Assembly: GCA_964058805.1 (NCBI GenBank)
Contig: CAXKVV010000152.1
Location: 124,001 to 188,000, forward strand
Source: Schoenoplectus triqueter
Lineage: Eukaryota; Streptophyta; Magnoliopsida; Poales; Cyperaceae
Direction of reading: 5' to 3'
Length of the DNA: 64,000 bases
In this document: positions 1 to 10,360 of the stretch, piece after piece
Position numbering within the stretch: the first letter of the stretch is position 1
Layout of the letters: each line of letters begins with the position of its first letter
Notes under the pieces: model-generated
Seen by the model: only the letters and a program-made list of their open reading frames with translations
The model's database searches: none
Told to the model about the DNA's origin: nothing
Position numbers and translations under genes: made by a program

Positions 1-1321
1 AAAAATCAAGTGAAGTGACTTTGGAATGTAGCTTTTAACAGCTCACCAACTAAACTTGCAAGGTTTTGGTTAAAATTAACAAAGCTAAGGATTCGCTCCC
101 GAGTTTGAGGGAGGAAAATGGAAGAGAATTAAAGGGAGGTTAAAATTATTACAACCCAGAAAGATAGATTACATTTCTTGAGAAAATGAATAGAGATATT
201 CACTTCCCAATACCCCTCTATTTACCTAAATAAAACTTGAGACCAACATAAAAAGTGGTCCCCCCTCCCCATTCACCTCCAATAGAGCAGATCTGGGAAA
301 TATCATAACAGTTTGCTGTACTCGAGAGTTGTAACTTGGAACTGTCCAAAGCAAGTTATTGCATCCATGAGATGGTAGATGCTATTTGCATTTAGGCCAA
401 ACTTTATTAGTGAATTATAAAAAAATGTTGTTCTTATGCATACAAGTATGTTGCCTTTTCTGTAACCAGAAACACCCCTAGTTTGTGGAAGAAGTAAAAC
501 AGATAGAATATGCCCAGATGTTGTTAGCAATTTTAAAGAAAATGAGGTTAACCGTTTCTTCAAGAGCTCTCAAAATTGCCTCATACCAGAAACTAGCCGC
601 TACTAACCTTTATGGCCCTTGGCATGTGTGATACAAGAAGTGGGCCTAGCTTATGCAGTCGCTGTTTTGGGTGGAGTTAATTTTACACTGATGCTTCAAG
701 ATTCAAATAATCATCAGTCCCAACGGAGAGAAGAAAAAGTGCTGATGGTTCAGTGAACCAGTCTTTGTAGTTCGGGCGGGAGTCAGTACTTTGTTTTTGT
801 GGGCTCCACAAGGTATGAGATTTACTGTTGACCATCTAACTGCAGTACATCCAGTAGCAAATATAAACACAGACACATAGACGTAGTGCCATGGAAAATT
901 GATTTGCGCCGTTCGATCAAATCGAACGGCCATGATTCTAAGTGTAGTGCTTTCTGTTACAGGGGAACTGAAGACGGGTAAAAGAAAAGCCCAAACTCAA
1001 GCAGTCGATCCGTTCAGAGCCTTTTGAAGTTTGTATAGTCGAAACAATATTAGGAGAAATCAGCCCAATTAACATCTGGCCCAAAATCCAAACCAACAGT
1101 TTCCATTCCATGGAAATTTATCTATCAATATTTTCCGTTCAGGCGGGTCCCAGACCAAAAATCAGCTGGGACGCACAAAATTCCTCCCGTGCTTGCAAAA
1201 TTTTCCTCAAGCACTAAAACATGTTTCATTTACTTAATCTAATACCAGATAATAAATAAATAGTAAATACAATTATGCTTGTTTATCATGGGCTAATTTC
1301 CACCAAGCAACTCATATAAGG

Positions 1322-1778
1322 CTGGGGCTGTAAACGGAATGGATTTGGAACGAATAATGTTGAAATCATATTTGTATCTGCTTCTTATTGATGGATACGG
1401 ATACAATTATAGATATTAAACTGATATTAAAAATCAATACCAAATCCGTTTTAAACGAATACGGATATGAAATGGATATAAAGGATACATACTTTGTGAT
1501 GGATATGAAATAAAAATTAATATATATTACTAATAGTTATGTATATATAACAAAAATAAGTAATTATATTATTAGTAAGTATTTATAATGTATATATTTG
1601 TTAGTATTTATAATAATAATATTATATATAAATAAAAATACTGATAAATAATATTATTTTATAAATAAAATTTTATAATATATGTTCTATTTTGAATACG
1701 GATAAAGTCTGAAATCAAATTCGTATCTGTATCAATATTATTTCTTACGAATATTATCCGCTCTGTTTACACCCCTAG
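1322..1778. mobile_element. hAT-like MITE inside duplication copy A
   Basis: The ends form imperfect inverted repeats: CTGGGGCTGTAAACGGA at the left, and CTAGGGGTGTAAACAGA as the reverse complement of the right end. The interior is AT-rich and non-coding, with repeated 'ggatacgga'-type motifs near both ends. In copy B (40477-40931) the right end is followed by atataaaagg, which resembles the left flank atataagg and so looks like a target-site duplication. Copy A has lost that right TSD. A related fragment follows at about 1930-2112. Confidence 0.6.
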
Positions 1779-2788
1779 TCCTTTCATGATTGGCTATAAA
1801 AATACACGCTGGGACATTTTCTCGGAACAATACATAAACAAACACCTAGGCATGATTAACATTCTCCATATACATCTTTTAATGTATATTTCAACAAATT
1901 TTATAAAACTTAAGCAAATTTTACATTGATCTTTTGAGTAGATATGTATATTATTCGTATTCGTAACAATATGTATCCATATTCATATATGGAACTACCT
2001 ATTTTTGTATTCATATTAGGAAATTGAAACTTTCATATTAGGAAATCAAAACTGATACGGATATGATTTTTTGATCAATTTCCGACCAAATCCAATCTGT
2101 TTGCACCCTGATGCTATTTACTCTTCTCTAGAAACTGATTAACAATGTAACAATTCCATAAGCACAACATAAGAATAAACGTTGAAGAGAAAATGTTAAT
2201 GCTTATAACAATTTCATTTTTCAACAAGCACTACCGGAATCTTCGTTCAAATATTTAGAAAATGCAACGGGCAAAATTAAAATTCTGAACGACTGAAAAA
2301 CAGAGATTGACCAGGTTCTTAAATAATTTGTTCACAAAAGAAGCAATTGAGATTCTCAAGACTTTTTATATAAAACTGGGAAATATTTGTTGGAATATGT
2401 CACACTTTTGTATGATACAAATTGTCTGCAAATATAATCTTTGCAGCATACCAGAACCACAGACAAATTTCAACTCTAAGCCTTTTTTGAACCAAGCAGA
2501 AAGAAAAAAGTTAGCGTGCGCTCATTTTTCGAGCTTGAGATAAACTTGTCAACTATGCATTAAGCCGAGACACAATTGTCCCAAAAAACTTCCTCAAAAA
2601 AGATTCAACAGGAAGAGGAAAAAAATCTGAATACACAACAAACCATCCACCTACCAGCACAAACAAGCATGCGCATTCAAACACACGCAAACCATCGGTG
2701 CATTGGATGAAATATTCTTCATTTCCTCTCCTTTTGCCACCTCGACCTGTTTTACATCCAGACCACCAACACGCCCGCTCACATTGAA

Positions 2789-4067
2789 CTAAGGCCCGTT
2801 AAGGACGCACTCGATATCATCCTCGAACTGCACATCATGCAACAAGTAATCGATATTTGTATCGAGATCAAATGCAAACTTCTCTTCTGTCAGAGCATTC
2901 CATGGGTCTTCTACTGTGCTTCCTTCGCTCAGTAAGTAGTCATCTACATTCACAACTGATGGCACTATGTCTGGAACCTCTGCCGGGCATGACTCAGGCT
3001 GGCGCTCACATGATTGGGCCGGTTGGTCTTGCTCTTGTTGAAACTTTTCAGGCCGGTCCTTGATGTAGCACCTGATATCAAAGTTTGTCACAGCATTTAT
3101 GCCGCGGTATTCTATCGCAACGAGGTCGTATGCCTGTGCTGCTTCCTCTTGTGTACCTACAAAAATTTCAAATAAAAAATTGAATTATGAGAGATGACTT
3201 TTTAAACTGATTAGTTTTCTAGTAAAAACTGACTGGAAATTTTTGGCACAGACCAAACCAACACAGTGCAATTATGGTAAAGGAATAAAAATATATGAAT
3301 TGTGATTATGGTTAATTTGAACATCAGATCTGAGCTCATATTTGTAATACTTTTAATATAGATACGTGGTCGTCATTGAACCGATTTCTCAACCGGGCGA
3401 TGATCAAAATTTCCATTGGTAATGCAGACTGAGTGGATGAAATAAACGTCCAGGTTTCACAGGCAATTACATGTGTGGCCTATCTTGAAAATTATAAGGA
3501 AGAAATGGTTACTGAGGTAGTAGAACATTGTCGGAATATGATATCAGTGATTCTCCCATACAGATGAGAGTTGGAGAATTGAACAGAGGAGCAAAAGAGA
3601 GGTGGATACACATGAGGTGAAAACAAGCTAGTTCAGAAGCTCCCCACGTGACAAAGCAGCACTCATTGCGGAGTCAAGGGGGTGGATCTAATTAGTTATT
3701 CCAATCCACCTGGAACCCCTTTTTTTCTGCAAATCCAACGCACGTGCTTGTCACGAGCGTCATTAGGCAAGTTGGTCCAGATCTCCTATGAAAATTATCT
3801 CTGTGGCCGTTTTGTGTGCTATTACAGCTGAACTGATAGACCAACTTTTTTTATTATAGAAACCTTTGCATGCCCATAGGTAATTAATTTTACTAAAAGT
3901 TATGTTCGCCTGATGTGATGATCAATTTAGTAATGTAGTATACTTAATTTATATTTATGAAAGTTGAAACGTTGAGAAAAATAAACATACTGAATGTTCC
4001 CAGATAGAGATACTTGTTGCCAAATACTCTTCCAATCCTTGCTTCCCATCTTCCATTGTGATGGTGC
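2789..4067 (-). pseudogene. WRI1-like AP2 gene fragment (last two exons only)
   Basis: Two exons on the minus strand match exons 6 and 7 of the intact gene at 41952-47116. Exon 6 equivalent: 4067-3991, encoding the second AP2 domain from [14 protein letters not shown] to the LGTF turn. Exon 7 equivalent: 3156-2789, encoding [10 protein letters not shown] through the C-terminus. Splice sites (AG at 3158-3157, GT at 3990-3989) are preserved. Exons 1-5 are absent: upstream sequence changes at 4628 to an unrelated repeat, so no start codon or first AP2 domain exists here. One visible coding change replaces the conserved Ala of DLAAIEYRG with Val (codon GTT against GCT in the intact copy), consistent with loss of constraint. 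It could be transcribed only from a foreign promoter. Confidence 0.92.
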
Positions 4068-4627
4068 CTGCATTATTTCAAAATATTTTTTCAATATCCA
4101 TACTTGGTAAAAGCTGAGTATAGAAAAGAGATTCCAATTAACGTATCTTAGTTTGCCTTATATTAAGCATGAAACAAAAATAACTAAAAAAATACCCAAA
4201 AAATAAATTATTTATATTCATATAAGAATATTAGTGCTGAGCAATTTTTATCATCAAAGTACCAAACTTAGACTATGATTGCAACAAAAATAACGCCAAT
4301 AGAACAAGCAATAGCTACAGGAGCACTTCAATCAGAAACACCACATTACTATCATATTATATGCTCAATCTGTATTTTTTTTTACTCGCCTAAAGGGCGC
4401 CCAATAATAAAACTATTTAATTTTGAACTTGAAAAGAAATACATAAATAAACCCACAAATCAGCACAACCGTGACCGTCTTGCATGATCAACGGTTGAGA
4501 TGTTACCCCTTTTCAAGTCAAGTGGTCAACATACACCTTCAAATTTTCAGAACCTTGATCCCCACCATTTAATGATCTATGAGTCCATGACAGAATGGAA
4601 TTTCTGAATTACAGCTCTTCCTCCTTA

Positions 4628-5640
4628 ATTTCATAACATTAATATGTAATTCTGTAAAATTCAAATCATCGCTGAATCATAAAATTATAAATATGCATTC
4701 TACGGATTAAAAATTACACCCTATATGACACATTAATGTCAAAAATATTTTAATCTAAATTTGATCACTATAATTTGAACATATAATTAACATTATCCAA
4801 CAGTGCAAACTACTAAACATGATAATTAAGTCAGTTCAACCATACTCCCTTGTGAAAGGACAGCAGAACCTATTGGCTAAGTAGAAAGGTGTGAGGAGAT
4901 GAGTGGAAAATAGTAAAATATAGTAGATAAGAGATGTAATAATCCTAATCTCTATTTGTAAATCGCCTACTGGGCCTATACAGATCCAAAAAAAAAAAAG
5001 TTAGAGCTATCCATTCTGTCAAGAAAGGGCTCTCAATTGGGTGCTGACGTTCAATCTCATTTTTGTTGACCCGGTATTAATGTCTCTAACTAGTAGCTTT
5101 AACCTCATTTTACATCTTTTTCTAGTCACCATCGATCTCTTTCAATTTATTATGATAACATTTTACGCTTAGTACAAAAATGCTAATCAATATCAGCAGC
5201 TTTATGCCAGATAAGAAAAAAATAACATTGAAAATATCAGTACGAGAGTTATAAGAAAACTGACACTGATCGTCCATTTTTAGTATTAAATTTCTTAGAA
5301 AACCAAAACAAATATTAATGTCGATTTGTTTTTATAAACAAAAAAACTGACACTAAAAGGAGATTTTAGTGTGGATTTTTTATAAAAAAAACTGCACTAC
5401 GTTATTCATATCAGTGGTTGATAAGAAAACAAGAAACGCTAAATTTGTTTTGCTAAAATCCTACTAACTGATATCTTGCATGGATCAAACAAAAATTTGA
5501 ATATGAAACTATAACGTTTGGAGAAATGATAAAAATTCTCCTCATTATTAATAAAGAAACTATAACTTCTATGAAAATGAAGAAATTCTTGATTCCTGAC
5601 AAACCAGTTTTCAAGAGAAATGATTATCTTTTCCATGCGC
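4628..5640 (-). repeat. PKS-locus flank copy without the gene (scar 1)
   Basis: Read on the minus strand, 5640-5575 resembles the upstream flank of the PKS genes (the 'aactggtttgtcaa' stretch also near 7885 and 29595). It then passes directly into sequence resembling the PKS downstream flank: 5555-5440 is like 26700-26770, 5460-5250 like 10480-10680, 5170-4990 like 10700-10900, and 4930-4790 like 16200-16360. No PKS coding sequence lies between. The junction with duplication copy A at 4626-4638 falls in a 13-nt microhomology (taatttcataaca) also present at 34899-34911. Similarities were judged by eye and are diverged. Confidence 0.65.
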
Positions 5641-5990
5641 ACTACGGCAAAAAAAAATCAGTAATGATTATTTTTATCATTTAATAACGATTTATGGACC
5701 GTTATTGAATGGAGGGTTACTAAAACTATATAAAAACCGTTAAAATTTTGTGTGGCGTTCAAATCCTATCGGGGATCTTCAGTAACAGTTTTTATTTAAA
5801 AACCATTACTGAAATTTGGAGAATCAGTAACGGTTTTTAAATAAAAAGTGCTACTAAACTGATTTTTTTTAAAAAAAAAATTCTAATGGTTTATTCAAAA
5901 TAATCGGTACTAAAACTGATTTTTTTATTTTTTAATACTTTTGGTAACTGTTATTATTAAATAACTATTACTAATTTTTGTTATTAAAAA
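5640..5990. mobile_element. CACTA element end, truncated
   Basis: It begins CACTACGGCAAAAAAAAA and continues with several copies of a motif like TAACGGTTTTTATT and its complement. This matches the reverse complement of the right end of the CACTA element at 33318-34601, which ends with CACTACAGCAAAAAAAAA in reverse complement. No partner terminus is seen, so it is a fragment. Sequence from about 5990 to 6260 is AT-rich with nothing recognised. Confidence 0.6.
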
Positions 5991-6266
5991 TAAAACTAAA
6001 TTTAAATGAACTCTTACTTTTTTTGATAGTTTGAAATATTCATAATTTTTGACAATCCCCACAAACGAATTGTCTGATCATCCCTTCGACTCATATCATC
6101 AATTGCGCAATCCATAAATTCCTCAACACTTCTCAAATATTCAAATTAGAATAAGCTAGGAATAAAGCTCAATATTTAGATATCATATATCTCAAATATA
6201 AAAAATAATAAGAATAATAACAATGATACTGATAACATTGAGAATTATAACTATATTGATGATATG

Positions 6267-6303
6267 AATAATAATAATAATAATAATAATAATACACATA
6301 TAC

Positions 6304-6342
<39 letters not shown>

Positions 6343-6358
6343 GTAATAATAATAGCAA
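6267..6358. repeat. (AAT)n microsatellite
   Basis: Runs of AAT are interrupted by a short 'acacatatac' stretch. Poly-Asn, poly-Tyr and poly-Ile frames cross it on both strands and are translation artefacts. Confidence 0.95.
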
Positions 6359-7279
6359 TAAGAACTATGTGTGCGACCCTTTTTCGCGCGCTCCGCACTG
6401 TTGTGGGCGATGGGATGCGGAAGAAGGACACAGAGATCCCTCCCGAGCATGCATTTATTTAGTGCCGGTTGAATTCACCGTTCACACCCATTAGGATGCA
6501 CATTCAGGGGGTTTTTGTTAATTGGCAGATTTACATAGAGTATGAGCCAAGTTATTGCACTATTCTAACTTTGTTTTGCAGCAGTAGGTTTGTATTGTCA
6601 TGTTCAATGTGGAGGAGATCAAGGAGAATCTCTCTAGCATCCTAGCAAGTGCGAAGGAGATCAGATAGTGGACAGCCTTGGTGGATACCTTGAAGGGTGC
6701 CTACATTTGGTGTCTTTGCGGGTACCGGTGCGAATAGAGCAAGAAGGAGACTACCCTGAGCCTCCCCGAAGACTCACGCATCAAAGGTACAATAATTTAG
6801 TCTAGATCTATGATTTTGGTTCAGTTTTATCACATGCAAGATCCTTGTTTGAATTGTGCACCGAAAAATCAAAAATTCTGCATGTTCGTGTACTTGCTTG
6901 TTCAAACTAAATTCCAGCAGTGGTATCAGAGCATTTGGTCATTGTATGTGATAAATCGTGGCCAAAAGACTAAACTAAATTGATTGATTTATTCATAAGT
7001 TGTATATCTAGATAGTTGTGCATGAGTTTTTCAGATTTTTACGAATTGACATGCGTTCATGCGCATGGTATGTGTTAGATTTGTCAAGTTTGTAAAATTA
7101 TTATAAAGCTGAAAGTTGGGGCTCAGTTTCAAGTCTATAAATGGTAACGTAATGTATCGGTGGTTGACATGCAAACTTAATTAAGAAACATCTCACACGT
7201 AATTAATCAATCATTTTCTTTTTGGACCATTTAGATGTGTAAGCAGCTAATTTCTTATCAAATAATTTTCATTCGCTGT

Positions 7280-7283
<4 letters not shown>
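6359..7283. other. Intergenic, possible retroelement leader remnant
   Basis: No gene is supported. A locally GC-richer patch lies at 6370-6440. At 6921-6932 the sequence reads TGGTATCAGAGC, which is complementary to the 3' end of plant initiator tRNA-Met, as in LTR-retrotransposon primer-binding sites. No LTR or pol coding sequence is visible next to it, so it may be debris or chance. Confidence 0.4.

Positions 7284-7316
<33 letters not shown>
7284..7316. repeat. (TA)n microsatellite
   Basis: Uninterrupted TA dinucleotides. The sequence between here and about 7790 is AT-rich with nothing recognised. Confidence 0.95.
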
Positions 7317-7319
<3 letters not shown>

Positions 7320-7789
7320 TAAATCTACAGTGAGTTGCAGAGTATTTCTAACTAAAATAGTATATGTAGGGCCATGATATATCCTATTACAATTTTATGA
7401 ATAAAGATTACTTGCTATAAGAAAGTTTTCCCGAAATTAATGTAATGTCTACAGTCAAAATTATTTGCAGGTATTTCCATCCTTCAAATGGATAAGATCA
7501 TTTTCTCCATCAATTGCAATTAGTCATGTTGCAGAGATGAAGATATCCAGCACGTGCGTCTGTATTTTTATTTTGAGTTCACATATTCATTTATTCACAT
7601 TTTTCTTTTTTGACAATTTAAAACCAATATAAAGTTAAACTGTATAGAAGTTGCAAATTTGAACTAAAGTTAAATATTGTACTTTTGCTTTTTCGTCAAA
7701 ATGAACAGGCGGAAACGAAAATATGTTTTCACTTCTTTACAAATGAACATTAGATTATTTTTTTCCTTTACACTTTCCACTCGAAATTT

Positions 7790-8444
7790 ATTTTCGAGTT
7801 ACGTGGTTTACTCTCTAATATTTTCCACATATAATAAGAGAATAAACGACTAATTACTGTTGAAACAGGTTTGTCAAGAATGAAGGTTTATTTTTTTCAT
7901 TTTTCATAGGAATTGTCGTAATCACTGGTACGTGTGCCACTTCCCGGCGGCATATGTTTTTTTTTCTTTTCTACTTAAACTACCTAATCTTAAAGCCGTT
8001 AACAAGTAAAACAAATCGGTATACCATGCAACGGAGTTTCTTGTGACATCGTGTGCATACGACTTTGTGGGTGTAAAACAATCCGTACCACGATCAATTT
8101 CCAAAATTCAAAGGCATGATCATGCTGCTTAATTTTGACTGCTGACGTTAAATTAATTAACTAATTAGCTACAGTTGTTCAACCGAAGCAAAGATAAGCA
8201 CAATTTTACTGGGATTTATTCAGTATATCCTGTATTTGTTTTGAATTGTAACATATGGGTGGAGGCAGTGCCAGAAATTTAAGCCAACAGATCGTGAATT
8301 AATTAATTTTTTTGATCAAATCGAGAACTAATTAATAGTGTTGCACGTGTGTTTGACTGACCATGGAAATGTCGATGTACCATTGAGTGCGACATTCATT
8401 GAATTTACATCATTTGAGTTTGTACGGTGTATTCTTCATTTCTT
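7790..8444 (+). promoter_or_regulatory. Upstream region of PKS gene 1
   Basis: This region is diverged but recognisably shared, inverted, with 28840-29650 upstream of PKS gene 2, so it belongs to the duplicated unit. A perfect G-box core CACGTG lies at 8344-8349. The matching position upstream of gene 2 has lost it (it reads aacttg), so the two genes may differ in regulation; that is inference. Conserved blocks include 'gtttgactgaccatggaaat' near 8350. Confidence 0.6.
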
Positions 8445-8454
8445 CTATTTAAAC
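8445..8454 (+). promoter_or_regulatory. TATA box of PKS gene 1
   Basis: The CTATTTAAAC motif is followed by ACCCTTCG-like sequence, and the same block is conserved upstream of PKS gene 2 at 28839-28830 on the minus strand. Transcription would begin about 30 nt downstream, near 8480. Confidence 0.7.
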
Positions 8455-8559
8455 CCTTCGTATACCACTAGCTACTCCAACACATACTGGAAGCAATCCA
8501 ATAATATACACACACATCATACATCTCCAACAATATTTACTATACTTGTCACTCCAAAG

Positions 8560-8938
8560 GTATTATTTTAGCGTTGTTGTGTTACCATGCATATATGTAG
8601 CAAACTAGCAATCTTACCATGTTTGTCGTTGTGTCACTACTCACCATATATAAACGCATTTAACAAATTTATTGTTATGTTACAGTAATGCACTTACCGT
8701 TTTTTGTGATTGTGTCACAACAACTGCCTCTCTAGGGTTCCGTCACAGTTGAAGAAAAAAAAACAAGTGCATCTCAATATATCGGTCACTGTATGTATTT
8801 ATATATATATACACGAGTTGCAAGCAATTCTTATTATATATACACGTATATATCATGGGTTTCCAAAATTAATTCCTATTGTTTTTCCATTTAATATATA
8901 TCAGAAATATTACTAACTATATATAATCTGTATAATAG
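8560..8938 (+). other. 5' UTR intron of PKS gene 1
   Basis: The donor ccaaag/GTATT at 8559/8560 is conserved in PKS gene 2 (ccaaag/GTATT at 28704/28703). The acceptor AG is at 8937-8938, 13 nt before the ATG at 8952. In gene 2 the intron runs 28703-28277. Introns in this position of a 5' UTR are not typical of CHS genes; this one is inferred from conserved splice signals only. Confidence 0.6.
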
Positions 8939-8951
8939 GCCGGGGAAGCAA

Positions 8952-10283
8952 ATGGAAATTTTGAACGAGATACGTGAGGCACAGAGGTCTCAAGGAACAG
9001 CGGCAGTGCTCGCAATTGGCTCGGCGACTCCCTCTAATTTCATATACCAATCCCAATATACCGATTACTTCTTTCGTGTTACGAAGAGCGAGCACCTTAA
9101 AGAACTCAAGCAGGAGTTTCAAAAAATTTGTAAGCTAGAAATCCAACAAATTAACACACACATTCATAATAAATTTTTTACATCACGTACATGCACACAT
9201 TCACACATGCACATAACTAACATTAATTCATCATCCCAATTTATAGGTGATGACACAAAAATCAACAAACGTCACTTTCACCTCACGGAGGAAATGCTCA
9301 AAAAACATCCAAAAATAACTTCAAATAAGGATCAAGAATCACTTGATGCTCGACAAGACATAGTATTAGGTGCGGTGCCCAGGCTCGGCCTCATGGCGGC
9401 AGAGAAGGCTATTAAAGAGTGGGGCCAGCCAAAGTCGAAGATCACCCACCTACTTTTTCACACCACAACAGGTAGTATTGACATGCCTGGTGCTGATCGT
9501 CAGATGGTGAGGCTCCTTGGTCTCTCTCCCTCTACCAAGAGGTCAATGATGTACCACCAGGGCTGCTCAGGTGGTGGCACGGTGCTCCGTCTTGCCAAGG
9601 ATATAGCCGAAAATACTCGAGGCACTCGTGTCCTTGTAATCTGCTCAGAGATTTCTCTGACAACCTTTCGTGGGCCATCTGAGGCGAACAAAGATACTCT
9701 TCTACCTCAAGCAATTTTCGGAGATGGGGCGGCTGCTGTGATTGTGGGAGCCCAGCCGGACCTATCAGTTGAGCGTCCTATTTTTGAAATCATTTCAGCA
9801 TGTCAAACAATCCTTCCTGGCACAGAGGATGCAATGGTGGGACACATCAGACAAGACGGTCTCACATTACACATGTCACCTCTTGCACAAAAACATATCT
9901 CAAATAATATCATAAGTATTCTTTCAGAGATCGTCGAACCACTCAGGATTATTACTGACTGGAATTCAGCCTTTTGGGCCATGAACCCAGGGTGGCCCAC
10001 TATCCTAGAACAATTGCAGTCAGATTTGGTACTTGACGAGGAAAAGCTTAAGGTGACGAGGCATGTGCTTGCCAATTATGGCAACATGATGAGTGCAACC
10101 ATATTTTTCATGCTTGATGAAATGAGGAAGCAGTCGGCCGAAGAGGGAAAGGCATATGATGGACAATACGGTGTCCTTTTAGGATTTGGTGCAGGAATCA
10201 CCATGGAGACTACCATCTTGCGCGCCAATAAGTACAATGCGCGCAATTTCACTGAATCAGAGGATGACGTATGGACAATTTAA
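8952..10283 (+). CDS. Type III polyketide synthase, CHS-like, gene 1
   Basis: Coding exons are 8952-9129 and 9247-10283, giving 404 residues. The 117-nt intron splits a Cys codon (T/GT, Cys60), as in the CHS family. Family members load a starter CoA on the catalytic Cys and extend it with malonyl-CoA in the cytosol. Seen: thiolase-fold motifs IKEWGQPKSKITHL, MPGAD and FGDGAAAVIVG, catalytic Cys166 in HQGCSGGGTV, gatekeeper Phe217 and Asn339 in YGNMMSA. Odd: the catalytic His (CHS His303) is Asn306 (AAC at 9984-9986) within NPGWP instead of HPGGP; CHS Phe265 is Leu267; CHS Ser338 is Met341; one residue is inserted before MPGAD; and an acidic tail (FTESEDDVWTI) extends the C-terminus beyond usual CHS length. 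The intron happens to be open in frame, so retention would add 39 residues. A polyadenylation-like AATAAA lies at 10304. The substrate cannot be predicted; a non-condensing or non-catalytic role is possible. Confidence 0.93.
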   Translation: MEILNEIREAQRSQGTAAVLAIGSATPSNFIYQSQYTDYFFRVTKSEHLKELKQEFQKICKLEIQQINTHIHNKFFTSRTCTHSHMHITNINSSSQFIGDDTKINKRHFHLTEEMLKKHPKITSNKDQESLDARQDIVLGAVPRLGLMAAEKAIKEWGQPKSKITHLLFHTTTGSIDMPGADRQMVRLLGLSPSTKRSMMYHQGCSGGGTVLRLAKDIAENTRGTRVLVICSEISLTTFRGPSEANKDTLLPQAIFGDGAAAVIVGAQPDLSVERPIFEIISACQTILPGTEDAMVGHIRQDGLTLHMSPLAQKHISNNIISILSEIVEPLRIITDWNSAFWAMNPGWPTILEQLQSDLVLDEEKLKVTRHVLANYGNMMSATIFFMLDEMRKQSAEEGKAYDGQYGVLLGFGAGITMETTILRANKYNARNFTESEDDVWTI

Positions 10284-10360
10284 TTGACTACATGTATTCT
10301 CGTAATAAATTAATTAAGCTCATATGGTATAATGAGCAAAATTAATACTAGCTATTTGAA

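Larger units (their letters stand above)
1..4627. repeat. Segmental duplication, copy A (WRI1-like 3' region)
   Basis: This block matches 39158-43791 almost base for base in the same orientation, with an offset of 39157 rising to 39164 through small indels. It starts at or beyond the window edge, so its left boundary is unknown here. It holds the last two exons of a WRI1-like gene, a hAT-like MITE and otherwise non-coding sequence. One replaced stretch near 1005-1040 and loss of a short TSD-like sequence near 1778 distinguish it from copy B. Small ORFs at 303-563 and 703-933 are identical in both copies but show no recognisable domain, and I do not call them genes. A perfect 10-bp-stem hairpin with a 3-nt loop lies at 908-930 and again at 40065-40087. 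Confidence 0.95.

Noticed and set aside
303..933. ORFs of 86 and 76 residues identical in both duplicates
   Set aside because: Identity is explained by recent duplication; no domain, start context or codon pattern supports coding.
2857..3063. Plus-strand 68-residue ORF opposite WRI1-like exon 7
   Set aside because: It is a shadow of the coding strand, duplicated at 42020-42226.
6169..6494. Poly-Tyr, poly-Ile and poly-Asn ORFs
   Set aside because: They are translations of the (AAT)n microsatellite on both strands.
6921..6932. LTR retrotransposon primer-binding site as evidence of an element
   Set aside because: The 12-nt match to initiator tRNA-Met is real, but no LTR, TSD or coding sequence accompanies it, so no element is called.
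8952..10283. A single 443-residue PKS reading frame
   Set aside because: It runs through an intron with conserved GT-AG sites at the family's usual Cys codon; the extra 39 residues are low-complexity and absent from exon 2 homologs.
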